Position numbers and translations under genes: made by a program | Assembly: GCF_020907985.1 (NCBI RefSeq) | Contig: NZ_JAJJPA010000006.1 | Location: 186,001-250,000 of the forward strand | Direction: 5' to 3' | Source: Kitasatospora humi | Lineage (GTDB): Bacteria > Actinomycetota > Actinomycetes > Streptomycetales > Streptomycetaceae | Length of the DNA stretch: 64,000 bases | Shown: positions 50,933-59,508 of the stretch, piece by piece | Position numbering within the stretch: position 1 is the first letter of the stretch | How the letters are laid out: every line of letters starts with the position of its first letter | Notes under the pieces: generated by a model | Seen by the model: only the letters and a program-made list of their open reading frames with translations | What the model was told of the DNA's origin: nothing | The model's database searches: none

Positions 50933-51235
50933 TCAGAGCGCGAGCCACCGCCCGTCCTCGAACTCGGCGGGCACCTCGTCCACCCAGGGGTCGATGCCGC
51001 GCCGCTCCAACTCTGCGAACCAGCGGTCCCGTTGTGACTCGGGCAGCCGCCGGCCGCACCATGGGCAGAACTCGATCCCGATGATCGACGCACCGCCGTC
51101 ATGGATGATCAGCCCGTACTCCTGGTACTTGGCGGCGAAGTGGACGAGGGCGTCGGGACACTCGAACGGGTCGTCGTGCTGGTCGCACTGCCGGCCGGCG
51201 TGGTACGTCATGGTTTCGCAGCAGTGGTGGGCCAT
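50933..51235 (-). CDS. DUF6980-like small zinc-ribbon-type protein
   Basis: A 100-residue cysteine-rich protein: AHHCCETMTYHAGRQCDQHD, then a FCPWCGRRLPESQRDRW knuckle. The CxxC pair plus N-terminal Cys/His residues suggest a zinc ribbon, and the layout matches the small DUF6980 family as I remember it. ATG at 51235 has AGGAG upstream. Function unknown. Confidence 0.75.
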   Translation of the reverse strand: MAHHCCETMTYHAGRQCDQHDDPFECPDALVHFAAKYQEYGLIIHDGGASIIGIEFCPWCGRRLPESQRDRWFAELERRGIDPWVDEVPAEFEDGRWLAL

Positions 51236-51311
51236 GGCCTCGACTCCTGGTCGATCGTCACGTGGTCGACGTCGAAGTAGACCACGGCCGGAACGCACCT
51301 CGAGTCCCGGC

Positions 51312-52247
51312 TCAGTCGAAGGCACCCCGGAGGAACTCGGTGACCTCCGTCCGTGCGGCCTCGGCGGGCTGCCCCACCACGCCGGGCAGGCTGAGGAAGG
51401 CGTGCCCGGCGTCCGGGTACTCGGTGAGCCGCACCGACGTCCCGGCCGCGCGCAGGCGTTCGGCGTAGCGGCGGCCGTGGTCGGCGAGCGGGTCACGGGC
51501 CGGCAGCACCACCAGCGCCGGGGCGAGACCGCTCAAGTCGTCGGCGTGCAGCGGTGAAACAGCACCCGGGTCAGCACCAGGCAGCACGGCCAGGCGCTGG
51601 ATCAGGCGCAGTTGGGGCACGGTGAGCGTCGGGCTCTGGGCGTACTCGGTGATCGAGGGGTGGTCGAACATCGCCTCGGTCACGTCGACGACGGGGTTGA
51701 CCAGCACCTGCGCCCTCAAGTCCAGGCCGGCCCCGCGGGCCCGGGTGGCGGCCAGCGCGGCGATCAGACCGCCGCAGCTCTCACCGAAGACGGCGACGCG
51801 CGCCGGATCGATGCCCAACTCCTCAGCGTGGCGCACCACGTGGGAGAGCTCCTGCCAGCCGTCGTCGACCGCCGCCGCCAGCGGGGTGTCCGGGGCGAGC
51901 AGGCGATGTTCCACCGAGACGACCACGGCGGGCAGCCGGGCGGCGAGGTGGCTGTTGACCCAGTCACTCTGCACCGCCGTGCCCACGAACCCGCCCCCGT
52001 GCACGTGCACCACCACGGGCAGGTCACCGTGCTGCTCGGCCGACGTCGGCCGGTGCACCCGGACCGGGAGGCGGCGGCCCGGCAGCGCCAGCTCCTGCCA
52101 GTCGATCACCGCCTCCGGGTCCGGCTCCCCGGTGAACGCACGCATCGCCGGCGATGCCCGCCTGCGGTTCTCCCTCTCCCGGTAGGCGGCCAGTTCCCCG
52201 GCGCTCATCGCCACCCAGTCCGGCTGTTCCGCTAATGCCTGGCTCAT
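51312..52247 (-). CDS. Alpha/beta-hydrolase, hormone-sensitive-lipase family
   Basis: A 311-residue esterase-like hydrolase. HVHGGGFVGT provides the oxyanion hole, GESCGG the nucleophile elbow, and PARDPLADHG plus DAGHAF the Asp and His of the triad. It diverges from a TetR gene that carries an operator-like region, so it is probably TetR-controlled. Substrate unknown. Confidence 0.88.
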   Translation of the reverse strand: MSQALAEQPDWVAMSAGELAAYRERENRRRASPAMRAFTGEPDPEAVIDWQELALPGRRLPVRVHRPTSAEQHGDLPVVVHVHGGGFVGTAVQSDWVNSHLAARLPAVVVSVEHRLLAPDTPLAAAVDDGWQELSHVVRHAEELGIDPARVAVFGESCGGLIAALAATRARGAGLDLRAQVLVNPVVDVTEAMFDHPSITEYAQSPTLTVPQLRLIQRLAVLPGADPGAVSPLHADDLSGLAPALVVLPARDPLADHGRRYAERLRAAGTSVRLTEYPDAGHAFLSLPGVVGQPAEAARTEVTEFLRGAFD

Positions 52248-52265
52248 GTCGTCTCCGGTCGCGTA

Positions 52266-52298
52266 GTTTCGATACCTGAGGTTTCGATACCTAAGGTA
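52266..52298. promoter_or_regulatory. TetR operator candidate: two 15-bp direct repeats and tacctaaggta palindrome
   Basis: gtttcgatacctgag (52266-52280) is repeated almost exactly at 52281-52295, and TACCTAAGGTA (52288-52298) is a perfect 11-bp palindrome. ggtagc and gctacc (52296-52301 and 52308-52313) form another inverted pair. The site separates the hydrolase and TetR genes. Confidence 0.55.
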
Positions 52299-52321
52299 GC
52301 GTAACGAGCTACCCTGGGGAA

Positions 52322-52945
52322 ATGCCTTCTTCCCCCCGGCCTCCCGGCCGCCCGCGCACCGGCGTCACCACCGAGGTCTTCGCCGCCACCCTGCGCACCG
52401 TCCAGGAGTTCGGCTACGCCCGTGCCACCGTGGAGCGCATCGCCGCCAGGGCCGGAGTCGCGAAGACGACGGTCTACCGCCGCTGGCCCTCCAAGGGCGA
52501 GCTGATCGTGGACTGCCTGCTCGACGCGTTCGGGCCGGCGCCCCTCGAGAAGGACGCCGGCCGGGCCGAGCTCATGTCCACGACCATCCGCTGGATCGCG
52601 GCGAAGATCGGCGAGCCCGGGGTGGGCGACGCCTTCGCCGGCGTCTTCAGCGACGCCGTCAGCGACCCGGCCCTGCGGGAGGTCCTGGCCGCGCGCTTGC
52701 AGGAGCCCTACCGGCTCGCCCTGCTGAGCGCGCTCGACGAGCCCTCGCAGCGGGTCCTGTTCTTCATCGACGTCGTCGTCGGCACCCTGCTGCACCGGAT
52801 GGGCATGACCGGCGAGCCGATGGTCGACGCCGACGTCGACGCCCTGGTCGAGATGGTGCTGCGGTACTTCGCCGCGGAGGACCAGCCGGCCGACCTGCCC
52901 CGGAAGGCCGATCCAGGTGCCCCGCTAAAATCGGCCCCATCATGA
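52322..52945 (+). CDS. TetR/AcrR family regulator, translationally coupled to ABC-F
   Basis: A 207-residue TetR regulator with the HTH VERIAARAGVAKTTVYRRW at about residues 38-56. The stop codon overlaps the ATG of the ABC-F gene (ATGA), so regulator and ABC-F protein are made from one message. It is divergent from the esterase gene. This places a resistance-type protein under a regulator that likely senses a small molecule. Confidence 0.9.
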   Translation: MPSSPRPPGRPRTGVTTEVFAATLRTVQEFGYARATVERIAARAGVAKTTVYRRWPSKGELIVDCLLDAFGPAPLEKDAGRAELMSTTIRWIAAKIGEPGVGDAFAGVFSDAVSDPALREVLAARLQEPYRLALLSALDEPSQRVLFFIDVVVGTLLHRMGMTGEPMVDADVDALVEMVLRYFAAEDQPADLPRKADPGAPLKSAPS

Positions 52946-54579
52946 GCGCGACTCTCGTAACCAAGGACCTGGCCGCCGGCCACGGTGAGCGGACCCTCTT
53001 CAGCGGCCTCGACCTGGTGGTGGCGCCCGGGGAAGTGGTCGGCCTGGTCGGGGTGAACGGCGCCGGCAAGTCGACGCTGCTGCGGCTGCTGGCGGGGCTG
53101 GACCGGCCGGAGCACGGGAGCATCGCGCTCAGCCCGCCGACCGCCACCGTGGGCCACCTGCCGCAGGAGCCCGAGCGCCGCCCCGGCGAGTCGGTGCGCG
53201 CGTTCCTGGAGCGGCGCACCGGAGTGGCCGCCGCCCAGGCGGCGCTCGACGCCGCCACCGAGGCGCTGGTGGCCGAGGCCCCGGGTGCCGACGACGCCTA
53301 CGCGGACGCCCTGGACCGCTGGCTCGATCTGGGCGGTGCCGACCTCGCGGAGCGCGCCGAGCAGGTGGCCGACTCGCTCGGCCTCACCGTCAGCCTGGAC
53401 CTGGAGATGGCCTCGCTCTCCGGTGGCCAGGCGGCCCGCGCGGGGCTGGCCTCGCTGCTGCTCTCCCGCTACGACGTCTTCCTGCTGGACGAGCCGACCA
53501 ACGACCTGGACCTGGACGGGCTGGAGCGGCTGGAGGCGTTCGTCCGGAACCTGCGCGCCGGCACCGTGCTGATCAGCCACGACCGCGAGTTCCTGGCCCG
53601 CACGGTGACCCGGGTGCTGGAGCTGGACCTGGCGCAGCAGCAGGTCAACCTCTACGGCGGCGGCTACGAGTCGTACCTGGAGGAGCGGGCCCGGTCCCGC
53701 CGGCACGCCCGTGAGGAGTACGAGGAGTACGCGGACACCAAGGCGTCGCTGGAGGCCCGCGCCCGGATGCAGAAGTCCTGGGCGGACAAGGGCACCCGCA
53801 ACGCGCTGAAGAAGAGCCCGGACAACGACAGGATCCGCAAGGCCGCCGCGGTCTCCTCCTCCGAGAAGCAGGCCGCCAAGGCCAAGCAGACCCAGCGGAT
53901 GATCGAGCGCCTGGAGGTGGTCGAGGAGCCGCGCAAGGAGTGGGAGCTGCGGATGGAGATCGCCGTCGCCCCGCGCTCCGGCTCGGTGGTCGCGACGCTG
54001 CGCCAAGCGGCCCTGGACCGTGGCGACTTCAGCTTCGGCCCGGTGGACCTGCAGATCGACTGGGCGGACCGGGTGGCGATCACCGGCGCCAACGGGTCGG
54101 GCAAGTCCACGTTGCTGGCTGCCCTGTTGGGGCGTCTAGAGCTGGACTCCGGCCAGGCGTCGCTGGGTTCGGGCGTGGTGGTCGGCGAGGTCGACCAGGC
54201 ACGCGGTCTGTTCTTCGGCCAGGAGACCCTGCTGGCCGCGTTCGGCGCCGCCGTGCCGGAGCTGAACGAGGCCGATGTCCGCACCCTGCTGGCCAAGTTC
54301 GGCCTCAAGGCGGTGCACGTGCTGCGCCCGGCCGACACCCTCTCCCCGGGCGAGCGGACCCGGGCGGCGCTGGCGCTGCTGCAGGCGCGCGGGGTGAACC
54401 TGCTGGTGCTGGACGAGCCGACCAACCACCTCGACCTGCCGGCCATCGAGCAGTTGGAATCGGCGCTCGCCTCCTACACCGGCACCCTGCTGCTGGTCAC
54501 CCACGACCGCCGGATGCTGGAGTCGGTCGCGGTGAACCGCCGGATCTCGATGGCCGACGGGCAGCTGACGGAGGTTTAG
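52942..54579 (+). CDS. ABC-F family ATP-binding protein
   Basis: A 545-residue soluble protein with two ABC domains (Walker A GVNGAGKST near residue 38 and GANGSGKST near 380; SGGQAARAG and SPGERTRAAL signature motifs; LLDEPTNDLD and VLDEPTNHLD Walker B). The linker is the usual charged helical stretch. It may be an antibiotic-resistance or translation factor type; the second signature, SPGE rather than SGGE, is common in this subgroup. ATG overlaps the TetR stop. Confidence 0.92.
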   Translation: MSATLVTKDLAAGHGERTLFSGLDLVVAPGEVVGLVGVNGAGKSTLLRLLAGLDRPEHGSIALSPPTATVGHLPQEPERRPGESVRAFLERRTGVAAAQAALDAATEALVAEAPGADDAYADALDRWLDLGGADLAERAEQVADSLGLTVSLDLEMASLSGGQAARAGLASLLLSRYDVFLLDEPTNDLDLDGLERLEAFVRNLRAGTVLISHDREFLARTVTRVLELDLAQQQVNLYGGGYESYLEERARSRRHAREEYEEYADTKASLEARARMQKSWADKGTRNALKKSPDNDRIRKAAAVSSSEKQAAKAKQTQRMIERLEVVEEPRKEWELRMEIAVAPRSGSVVATLRQAALDRGDFSFGPVDLQIDWADRVAITGANGSGKSTLLAALLGRLELDSGQASLGSGVVVGEVDQARGLFFGQETLLAAFGAAVPELNEADVRTLLAKFGLKAVHVLRPADTLSPGERTRAALALLQARGVNLLVLDEPTNHLDLPAIEQLESALASYTGTLLLVTHDRRMLESVAVNRRISMADGQLTEV

Positions 54580-54608
54580 ACCACCTCGGGTGGGTGGATA
54601 CCCGTCAT

Positions 54609-55262
54609 GTGACCACCCACCCCACCGTCCCGCTGCACCCGCACGTGGTGCCGCCGCACCAGGCCGAGGCGCGCGCCCGGGGCTTCCACGACGTCATGGC
54701 CCGCCGCCGGACCGTTCGCGACTACTCCCCGCGCCCGCTGCCGGCGGGCGTGCTGGAGTGGGCGATCCGTACCGCGGCGACGGCGCCCAGTGGCGCGCAC
54801 GTCCAGCCGTGGCGGTTCGTGGTCGTCACCGATCCGGAGCGCAAGCGGCGGCTCCGCGAGGCGGCGGAGGCCGAGGAGCGCGAGTTCTACGAGCACCGCG
54901 CCTCCGAGGAGTGGCTGGCCGCGCTCGCCCCGATCGGCACCGACTGGCACAAGCCGTTCCTGGAGGACGCGCCGGCCGTGATCGTCGTCTTCGAGGTGCA
55001 CAAGGGCCCCGACTCACCGCGCCCCTACTACACCAAGGAGTCGGTCGGCATCGCGGTCGGCCTGCTGCTGGCCACCCTGCACCAGGCCGGCCTGGCGACC
55101 CTCACCCACACCCCGAGCCCCATGCGGTTCCTCAACGCGGTGTGCGAGCGCCCGCCCGAGGAGCGCGCCGCCTATGTGATCCCGGTCGGCTACCCGGCCG
55201 ACGGCGCCCGAGTGCCGCACCTGCACCGCAAGGAGCTGGACGAGGTGCTGGTGCGGCTGTAA
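54609..55262 (+). CDS. Nitroreductase family protein
   Basis: A 217-residue FMN-dependent nitroreductase-fold protein: MARRRTVRDYSPRPLP at the start, TAATAPSGAHVQPWRFVVV as FMN-binding part, and VGIAVGLLLATLHQAGLATL in the dimer core. GTG at 54609 is used. It follows the ABC-F gene by 29 bp. Probably reduces a small aromatic or quinone substrate with NAD(P)H. Confidence 0.9.
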   Translation: MTTHPTVPLHPHVVPPHQAEARARGFHDVMARRRTVRDYSPRPLPAGVLEWAIRTAATAPSGAHVQPWRFVVVTDPERKRRLREAAEAEEREFYEHRASEEWLAALAPIGTDWHKPFLEDAPAVIVVFEVHKGPDSPRPYYTKESVGIAVGLLLATLHQAGLATLTHTPSPMRFLNAVCERPPEERAAYVIPVGYPADGARVPHLHRKELDEVLVRL

Positions 55263-55302
55263 CACGGCGAAATCCGCTGGGCGGCGACCGGAACCGGCTG
55301 CC

Positions 55303-55914
55303 ATGATGCTTGACATGAACCACACTGACGACGGCCCTGTCAGTCTCGCGCCGGCCACCACCGCCCGGCCGCCCGAGCTGCTCGACCTGCCCGACGGATT
55401 CGTACTGCGCCGCCGCACCCTGGCGGACGCCGACACCGTCAACGAGGTGATCGTCCGCGACCTCGACCACCTGCGCCCGTGGATGGCCTGGGCCGCGAAC
55501 GCCCCGACCCTCGAGCGCTCCCGGGAGATGACCAAGATCGGCTGGCAACTCTGGGAGGACGGCACCGACTTCATGTACGTGCTGGGCCGGGCCGACCAAC
55601 CGGGCAGTGTGCTGGGCATGTTCGGCCTGCACCGGCGGATCGGGCCGGGCGCGATCGAGATCGGCTACTGGGTGGCCCGCGAGTACACCGGCCGTTCGCT
55701 GGCCACCAACGGCGCCGCCGCGCTCACCGGGGCCGCCCTGGCGCTGCCCGACATCGAGCGGGTGGAGATCCACTGCGACCAGGCGAACGCGGCCAGCGCC
55801 GCGGTGCCGCGCAAGCTGGGCTACCGGCTCGATCGGGTGCACGAGGAGTCTCCCACCACCCCGGCCGAGACCGGCAAGAAGCTGATCTGGATCAAGGAGC
55901 GGGCCGCCTGCTGA
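55303..55914 (+). CDS. GNAT family N-acetyltransferase (RimJ/RimL-like)
   Basis: A 203-residue protein. LRRRTLADADTVNEVI opens the fold, GYWVAREYTGRSLATNGAAAL contains the acetyl-CoA loop, and HCDQANAASAAVPRKLGY is motif B typical of ribosomal-protein-type GNAT enzymes. ATG at 55303 is used; 55315 is possible. The gene is followed by the 34-bp repeat array. Confidence 0.88.
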   Translation: MMLDMNHTDDGPVSLAPATTARPPELLDLPDGFVLRRRTLADADTVNEVIVRDLDHLRPWMAWAANAPTLERSREMTKIGWQLWEDGTDFMYVLGRADQPGSVLGMFGLHRRIGPGAIEIGYWVAREYTGRSLATNGAAALTGAALALPDIERVEIHCDQANAASAAVPRKLGYRLDRVHEESPTTPAETGKKLIWIKERAAC

Positions 55915-55949
55915 CGCCCGCCGCCGCGGAATCACACCGCGACCACCCC

Positions 55950-56085
55950 GGCCCGGCCGGCCGGCTCACAACCGGACCACCGCGGCCCGGCCGGCCGGCT
56001 CACAACCGGACCACCGCGGCCCGGCCGGCCGGCTCACAACCGGACCACCGCGGCCCGGCCGGCCGGCTCAGGCCCGGACCATCGC
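55950..56085. repeat. Four-copy 34-bp tandem repeat derived from the acyl-CoA dehydrogenase 3' end
   Basis: Units starting with ggcccgg at 55950, 55984, 56018 and 56052 have an exact 34-bp period. The last copy is part of the coding end (stop TCA on plus strand at 56068-56070) of the acyl-CoA dehydrogenase, so the others are slipped copies of gene terminus plus flank. The ccggccggccgg blocks can also form hairpins and terminate transcription. Confidence 0.85.
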
Positions 56086-57702
56086 GGCCCGGCTGATCAG
56101 CGTCTCGGTGTCCACCCCCGTCGGCAGCGTGCCGAAGGCGGCGCCGTGGTCGCCGCCCAGCCGGGAGACGCAGAACGCGTCGGCCACCGCCGCCGGGGCG
56201 TGCCGGACCAGCAGCGCGGCCTGCAGCGTGACGGCCAGCTGCTCCACCACCCGCCGGGTGCGGTACTCGATCTCGCTGGTGTCGCCGAGCTGCTTGCGCA
56301 GCCCGGCGACCGCCGCGTCCAGGTGGCGGTCGGCACCGGCCACCGCCTCCAGCTCGGCGAAGAAGGCCTCCACCGAGCGCGGGTTGCGGGCCATCGCGCG
56401 CAGCGCGTCCAACGCCGCGACGTTGCCCGAGCCCTCCCAGATCGAGACCAGCGGCGCCTCCCGGTAGATCCGGGGCATGCCGGACTCCTCCGCGTAGCCG
56501 TTGCCACCCAGGCACTCCAGCGCCTCGGCGGCGTGCGCCGGACCGCGCTTGCAGGTCCAGTACTTGGTGACGGCCAGCGCCAGTCGGCGGAAGTCGGCCT
56601 CGTCCTCGTCACCGGCCAGCGAGCGGTCGGTGGCCTCGGCCAGGCGCAGCGCGACGGTGCTGGCCGCCTCCGACTCCAGGGACAGGTCGGCCAGCACGTT
56701 GCGCATCAGCGGCTGGTGGATCAGTTCGGCGCCGAAGGCCTTGCGGTGGCTGGCGTGCTGCACGGCCCGCTGGACGGCCACCCGCATGCCTGCGGCGGCG
56801 CCCAGGGTGCAGTCCAGCCGGGTCATGTTGACCATCTCGATGATGGTCCGCACTCCGCGCCCCTCCTCGCCGACCAGCCAGCCGACCGCCTCCTCGTACT
56901 CCAGCTCGGACGAGGCGTTGGAGCGGTTGCCGAGCTTGTCCTTGAGCCGCTGGATCCGCAGGGCGTTGCGGGTGCCGTCCGGCAGCACCCGGGGCAGCAG
57001 GAAGCAGCTGAGCCCGCCCGGCGCCTGGGCCAGGGTCAGGAAGACGTCGGACATCGGCGCCGAGGTGAACCACTTGTGCCCGGTGAGGTGGTAGGTGCCG
57101 TCGCCGGCCGGCAGCGCCACCGTGGTGTTGGTCCGCACGTCCGAGCCGCCCTGCTTCTCGGTCATCGACATGCCGGCGATCAGGCCGCGCTTGCCGTGCG
57201 GCTCGCGCAGGCCGAAGTCGTAGTGCGGGGCGGCCAGCAGCGGCTCCAGCCAGGCGGCCAGCTCGGGGGTGGTGCGCAGGGCCGGGACGGCGGCGTAGGT
57301 CATCGAGATGGGGCAGCCGTGCCCGGCCTCCACCTGGCTCCACAGGTAGAACTTGGCGGCCCGGGCGGTGTGCGCCCCCGGGCGGGCGTCCTGCCAGGGC
57401 GCGGCGTGCAGGCCGTGCTCGACGGCGACGGTCATCAGCTCGTGCCAGGCCGGGTGGAACTCGACCTCGTCGATGCGGTGGCCGAACCGGTCGTGGGTGT
57501 GCAGCACCGGCTCGTGCTCGTTGGCGAGGCGCCCCCACTCGGCGGCCTGCTCGGTGCCGGCCAGCCGGCCCAGCTCGTGCAGCTCGGGCAGCACCCAGTC
57601 GGCCCCGGCCCGGTGCAGCGCGGCGAGCATGGCCGGATCCTCGGCGGTGTTGTGCCCGTACGGCAGCGGAACCTGGTTGGTGACCTCGTGGGTGTGCGGC
57701 AC
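56068..57702 (-). CDS. Acyl-CoA dehydrogenase (AidB-like)
   Basis: A 544-residue FAD enzyme of the AidB branch. MSMTEKQGGSDVRTN and WFTSAPMSDVFLTLAQ are in the flavin site, LECLGGNGYAEESG and IYREAPLVSIWEGSGNV carry the usual C-terminal catalytic region. AidB proteins bind DNA and respond to alkylation in E. coli; in actinobacteria the role is less certain. GTG at 57702 has AGGAG six bases upstream. It lies just after the pigment operon on the same strand but is probably separate. Confidence 0.9.
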   Translation of the reverse strand: MPHTHEVTNQVPLPYGHNTAEDPAMLAALHRAGADWVLPELHELGRLAGTEQAAEWGRLANEHEPVLHTHDRFGHRIDEVEFHPAWHELMTVAVEHGLHAAPWQDARPGAHTARAAKFYLWSQVEAGHGCPISMTYAAVPALRTTPELAAWLEPLLAAPHYDFGLREPHGKRGLIAGMSMTEKQGGSDVRTNTTVALPAGDGTYHLTGHKWFTSAPMSDVFLTLAQAPGGLSCFLLPRVLPDGTRNALRIQRLKDKLGNRSNASSELEYEEAVGWLVGEEGRGVRTIIEMVNMTRLDCTLGAAAGMRVAVQRAVQHASHRKAFGAELIHQPLMRNVLADLSLESEAASTVALRLAEATDRSLAGDEDEADFRRLALAVTKYWTCKRGPAHAAEALECLGGNGYAEESGMPRIYREAPLVSIWEGSGNVAALDALRAMARNPRSVEAFFAELEAVAGADRHLDAAVAGLRKQLGDTSEIEYRTRRVVEQLAVTLQAALLVRHAPAAVADAFCVSRLGGDHGAAFGTLPTGVDTETLISRAAMVRA

Positions 57703-57728
57703 GGCCTGCTCCTACTCGTGAGTAAGTG

Positions 57729-58304
57729 TCAGTCCCAGCGTGCCTCATCGTCCGCGGATTGGGGAGCCCCCACCGGCAGCGGCTGCCCGGGTACCAGCGG
57801 GGTCAGCTGCTCGACGTCCCAGCGGCGGCGCAGCTCCTCGACGGCACCGACCGGGGGCGCACCGTCGGCGAGCAGCTCGAACAGCTCCTCGAAGTAGCGC
57901 TCGTGGTCGGGTGGCGGGGCGGCCTGGAAGAGCATCCGGGCCGGGGTGGGGCCGGCGTTGGCGAAGCCGTGCGGGCAGCCGGGCGGCACGTGGATCAAGG
58001 CGCCGGCGGTGCCGCGGCGCACCCTATCGCCGTCCGCGGAGCGCCAGTCCTGCCAGCCGCCGGCGGTGCGCACCTCGGGTTCGAAGGCGAACATGTCCAC
58101 CTCGCCCTCCAGCACGTAGAAGAACTCCTCGCTCTTGGTGTGCCGGTGGGCACCGACGTCGAAGCCGACCGGGACCACCACCTCGAAGAGCGAGCCGACG
58201 CTGCTCCGCTCCCCCGTGATCTTGAAGGTGACGTGCTGGGCCGGTCCGAGCAGCGTCCGTCCGCCACCGGGCGGCAGGACCAGGCCGCTCAACGGGCGGC
58301 TCAC
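57729..58304 (-). CDS. Cupin quinone-forming monooxygenase, MomA-like
   Basis: A 191-residue cupin. The conserved metal-binding pattern is GAHRHTKSEEFFYVLEGEV in motif 1 (His, His and Glu ligands), with PPGCPHGFANAG in motif 2. Small cupins of this type follow rppA and a P450 in Streptomyces and convert 1,3,6,8-tetrahydroxynaphthalene to the quinone flaviolin (MomA). The same order is found here. GTG at 58304 overlaps the P450 stop (GTGA). Confidence 0.85.
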   Translation of the reverse strand: MSRPLSGLVLPPGGGRTLLGPAQHVTFKITGERSSVGSLFEVVVPVGFDVGAHRHTKSEEFFYVLEGEVDMFAFEPEVRTAGGWQDWRSADGDRVRRGTAGALIHVPPGCPHGFANAGPTPARMLFQAAPPPDHERYFEELFELLADGAPPVGAVEELRRRWDVEQLTPLVPGQPLPVGAPQSADDEARWD

Positions 58305-59497
58305 CAGGTGACCGGCAGGGCGCGCGGTCCGCGGATCAACTCGCCCTTGCGCCACGGCACCTGATCGGCCGGCACGGCGAGTCGCAGGTCCGGCAGGCGG
58401 TTCAGCAGGGCCCGCAGCATGGTCTGGGTCTCCATCCGGGCGAAGGCCGCGCCGACGCAGTAGTGCGGGCCGTGGCCGAAGGCCAGGTGCGGATTGGGCT
58501 GCCGCTCGAAGTCCAGCTCGTCGGGGCGCTCGAAGACCGCCGGGTCGCGGTTGGCCGCCAGGTAGGAGGAGTGCACGGCCTCGCCCTCCTTGACGATCAC
58601 TCCGCCCAGTTCGACGTCCTCGGTGGCGATCCGGGCCTGGCCGGTGGCGTTGCGGTGCGGCAGCCAGCGCAGCAGTTCCTCCACCGCCTGCGGCAGCAGC
58701 TCCGGCTCGTCGAGCAGCCGCCGCCACAGGTGCGGGCGGGTGAGCAGGATGTAGGCCATGGTGCTGCTGTTGAAGCGCACCGAGTTCATGCCGCTGATCT
58801 GCATCAGCACCGCGAAGGCCACCAGTTGCTCGCGGGTCAGCTCGCCGTCCCGCTCGCCCTGGACCAGGTGGCTGAGCAGGTCGTCCTGCGGATCGGTGTG
58901 CCGCTGCTCGGCCAACTCGTCGAGGTAGGCGCCGATCTCCTTCTTGGCCCGCTCGCTCTCCTCGGGGCTGCGCGAGGCGGTGATGATCCGCACCGTCCAG
59001 TCGGCGACCTGCTCGCGTCCGGCCTCCGGGATGCCCATCAGCTCGCTCATGCCGTGCAGCGAGAACGGGGTGTAGTAGTGCTCCATCAGGTCGGCCGGCG
59101 GACCGTGGTGGACCATCGCGTCCAGCAACCGGTCGGCCAGCGCCTCGGAACGCGCCCGCCGGGCCTCGATCTGCTTGCCGGTGAAGGCCCGGGAGGCGGC
59201 CCGGCGCAGCTTGGTGTGCTCGGGCGGGTCGGCGAAGCCCACCGCGTCCTGCAGCGGGATCGGGTTGGGCGCCAACCTGGTGACGTCCTGCTGCAGCAGC
59301 CTGGTCCGGCTGAACCGCGGGTCCGAGGTGACCTTGGTGACGTCGGCGTACTTGCCGGCCAGCCAGGCGTCACCGGTGCCGTGCGGCAGTCGGATCCGGC
59401 CCAGCTCCTCCCGGGTGAGAGTGTCGTGCAGCACCGGGTCGAAGTCCAACTCGTCCAGTTCGTCGACGGTCCAGAGGACCGGTTCGTTGTCCGACAT
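58301..59497 (-). CDS. Cytochrome P450, CYP158A2-like
   Basis: A 398-residue P450. The heme-binding segment FGHGPHYCVGAAFARME has Cys347; ExxR is EELLR (273-277). The I-helix reads ISGMNSVRFNSS (234-245), so the usual acid/threonine pair is missing, a known peculiarity of CYP158A2, which lacks the conserved Thr and couples flaviolin molecules. It lies between rppA and the MomA-like cupin, as in S. coelicolor. ATG at 59497 has AAAGGG upstream. Confidence 0.92.
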   Translation of the reverse strand: MSDNEPVLWTVDELDELDFDPVLHDTLTREELGRIRLPHGTGDAWLAGKYADVTKVTSDPRFSRTRLLQQDVTRLAPNPIPLQDAVGFADPPEHTKLRRAASRAFTGKQIEARRARSEALADRLLDAMVHHGPPADLMEHYYTPFSLHGMSELMGIPEAGREQVADWTVRIITASRSPEESERAKKEIGAYLDELAEQRHTDPQDDLLSHLVQGERDGELTREQLVAFAVLMQISGMNSVRFNSSTMAYILLTRPHLWRRLLDEPELLPQAVEELLRWLPHRNATGQARIATEDVELGGVIVKEGEAVHSSYLAANRDPAVFERPDELDFERQPNPHLAFGHGPHYCVGAAFARMETQTMLRALLNRLPDLRLAVPADQVPWRKGELIRGPRALPVTW

Positions 59498-59508
59498 CCG
59501 AAGCCCTT

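Noticed and set aside
50495-51037. Open frame encoding DRFDRFERFERFE-type repeats
   Set aside because: No ribosome-binding site or family similarity; it overlaps the DUF6980-like gene and the repeat is explained by a 9-bp DNA repeat.
55950-56085. Possible CRISPR array
   Set aside because: The units are adjacent with a 34-bp period and contain no unique spacers; the array is explained by duplication of a gene end and no cas gene is nearby.
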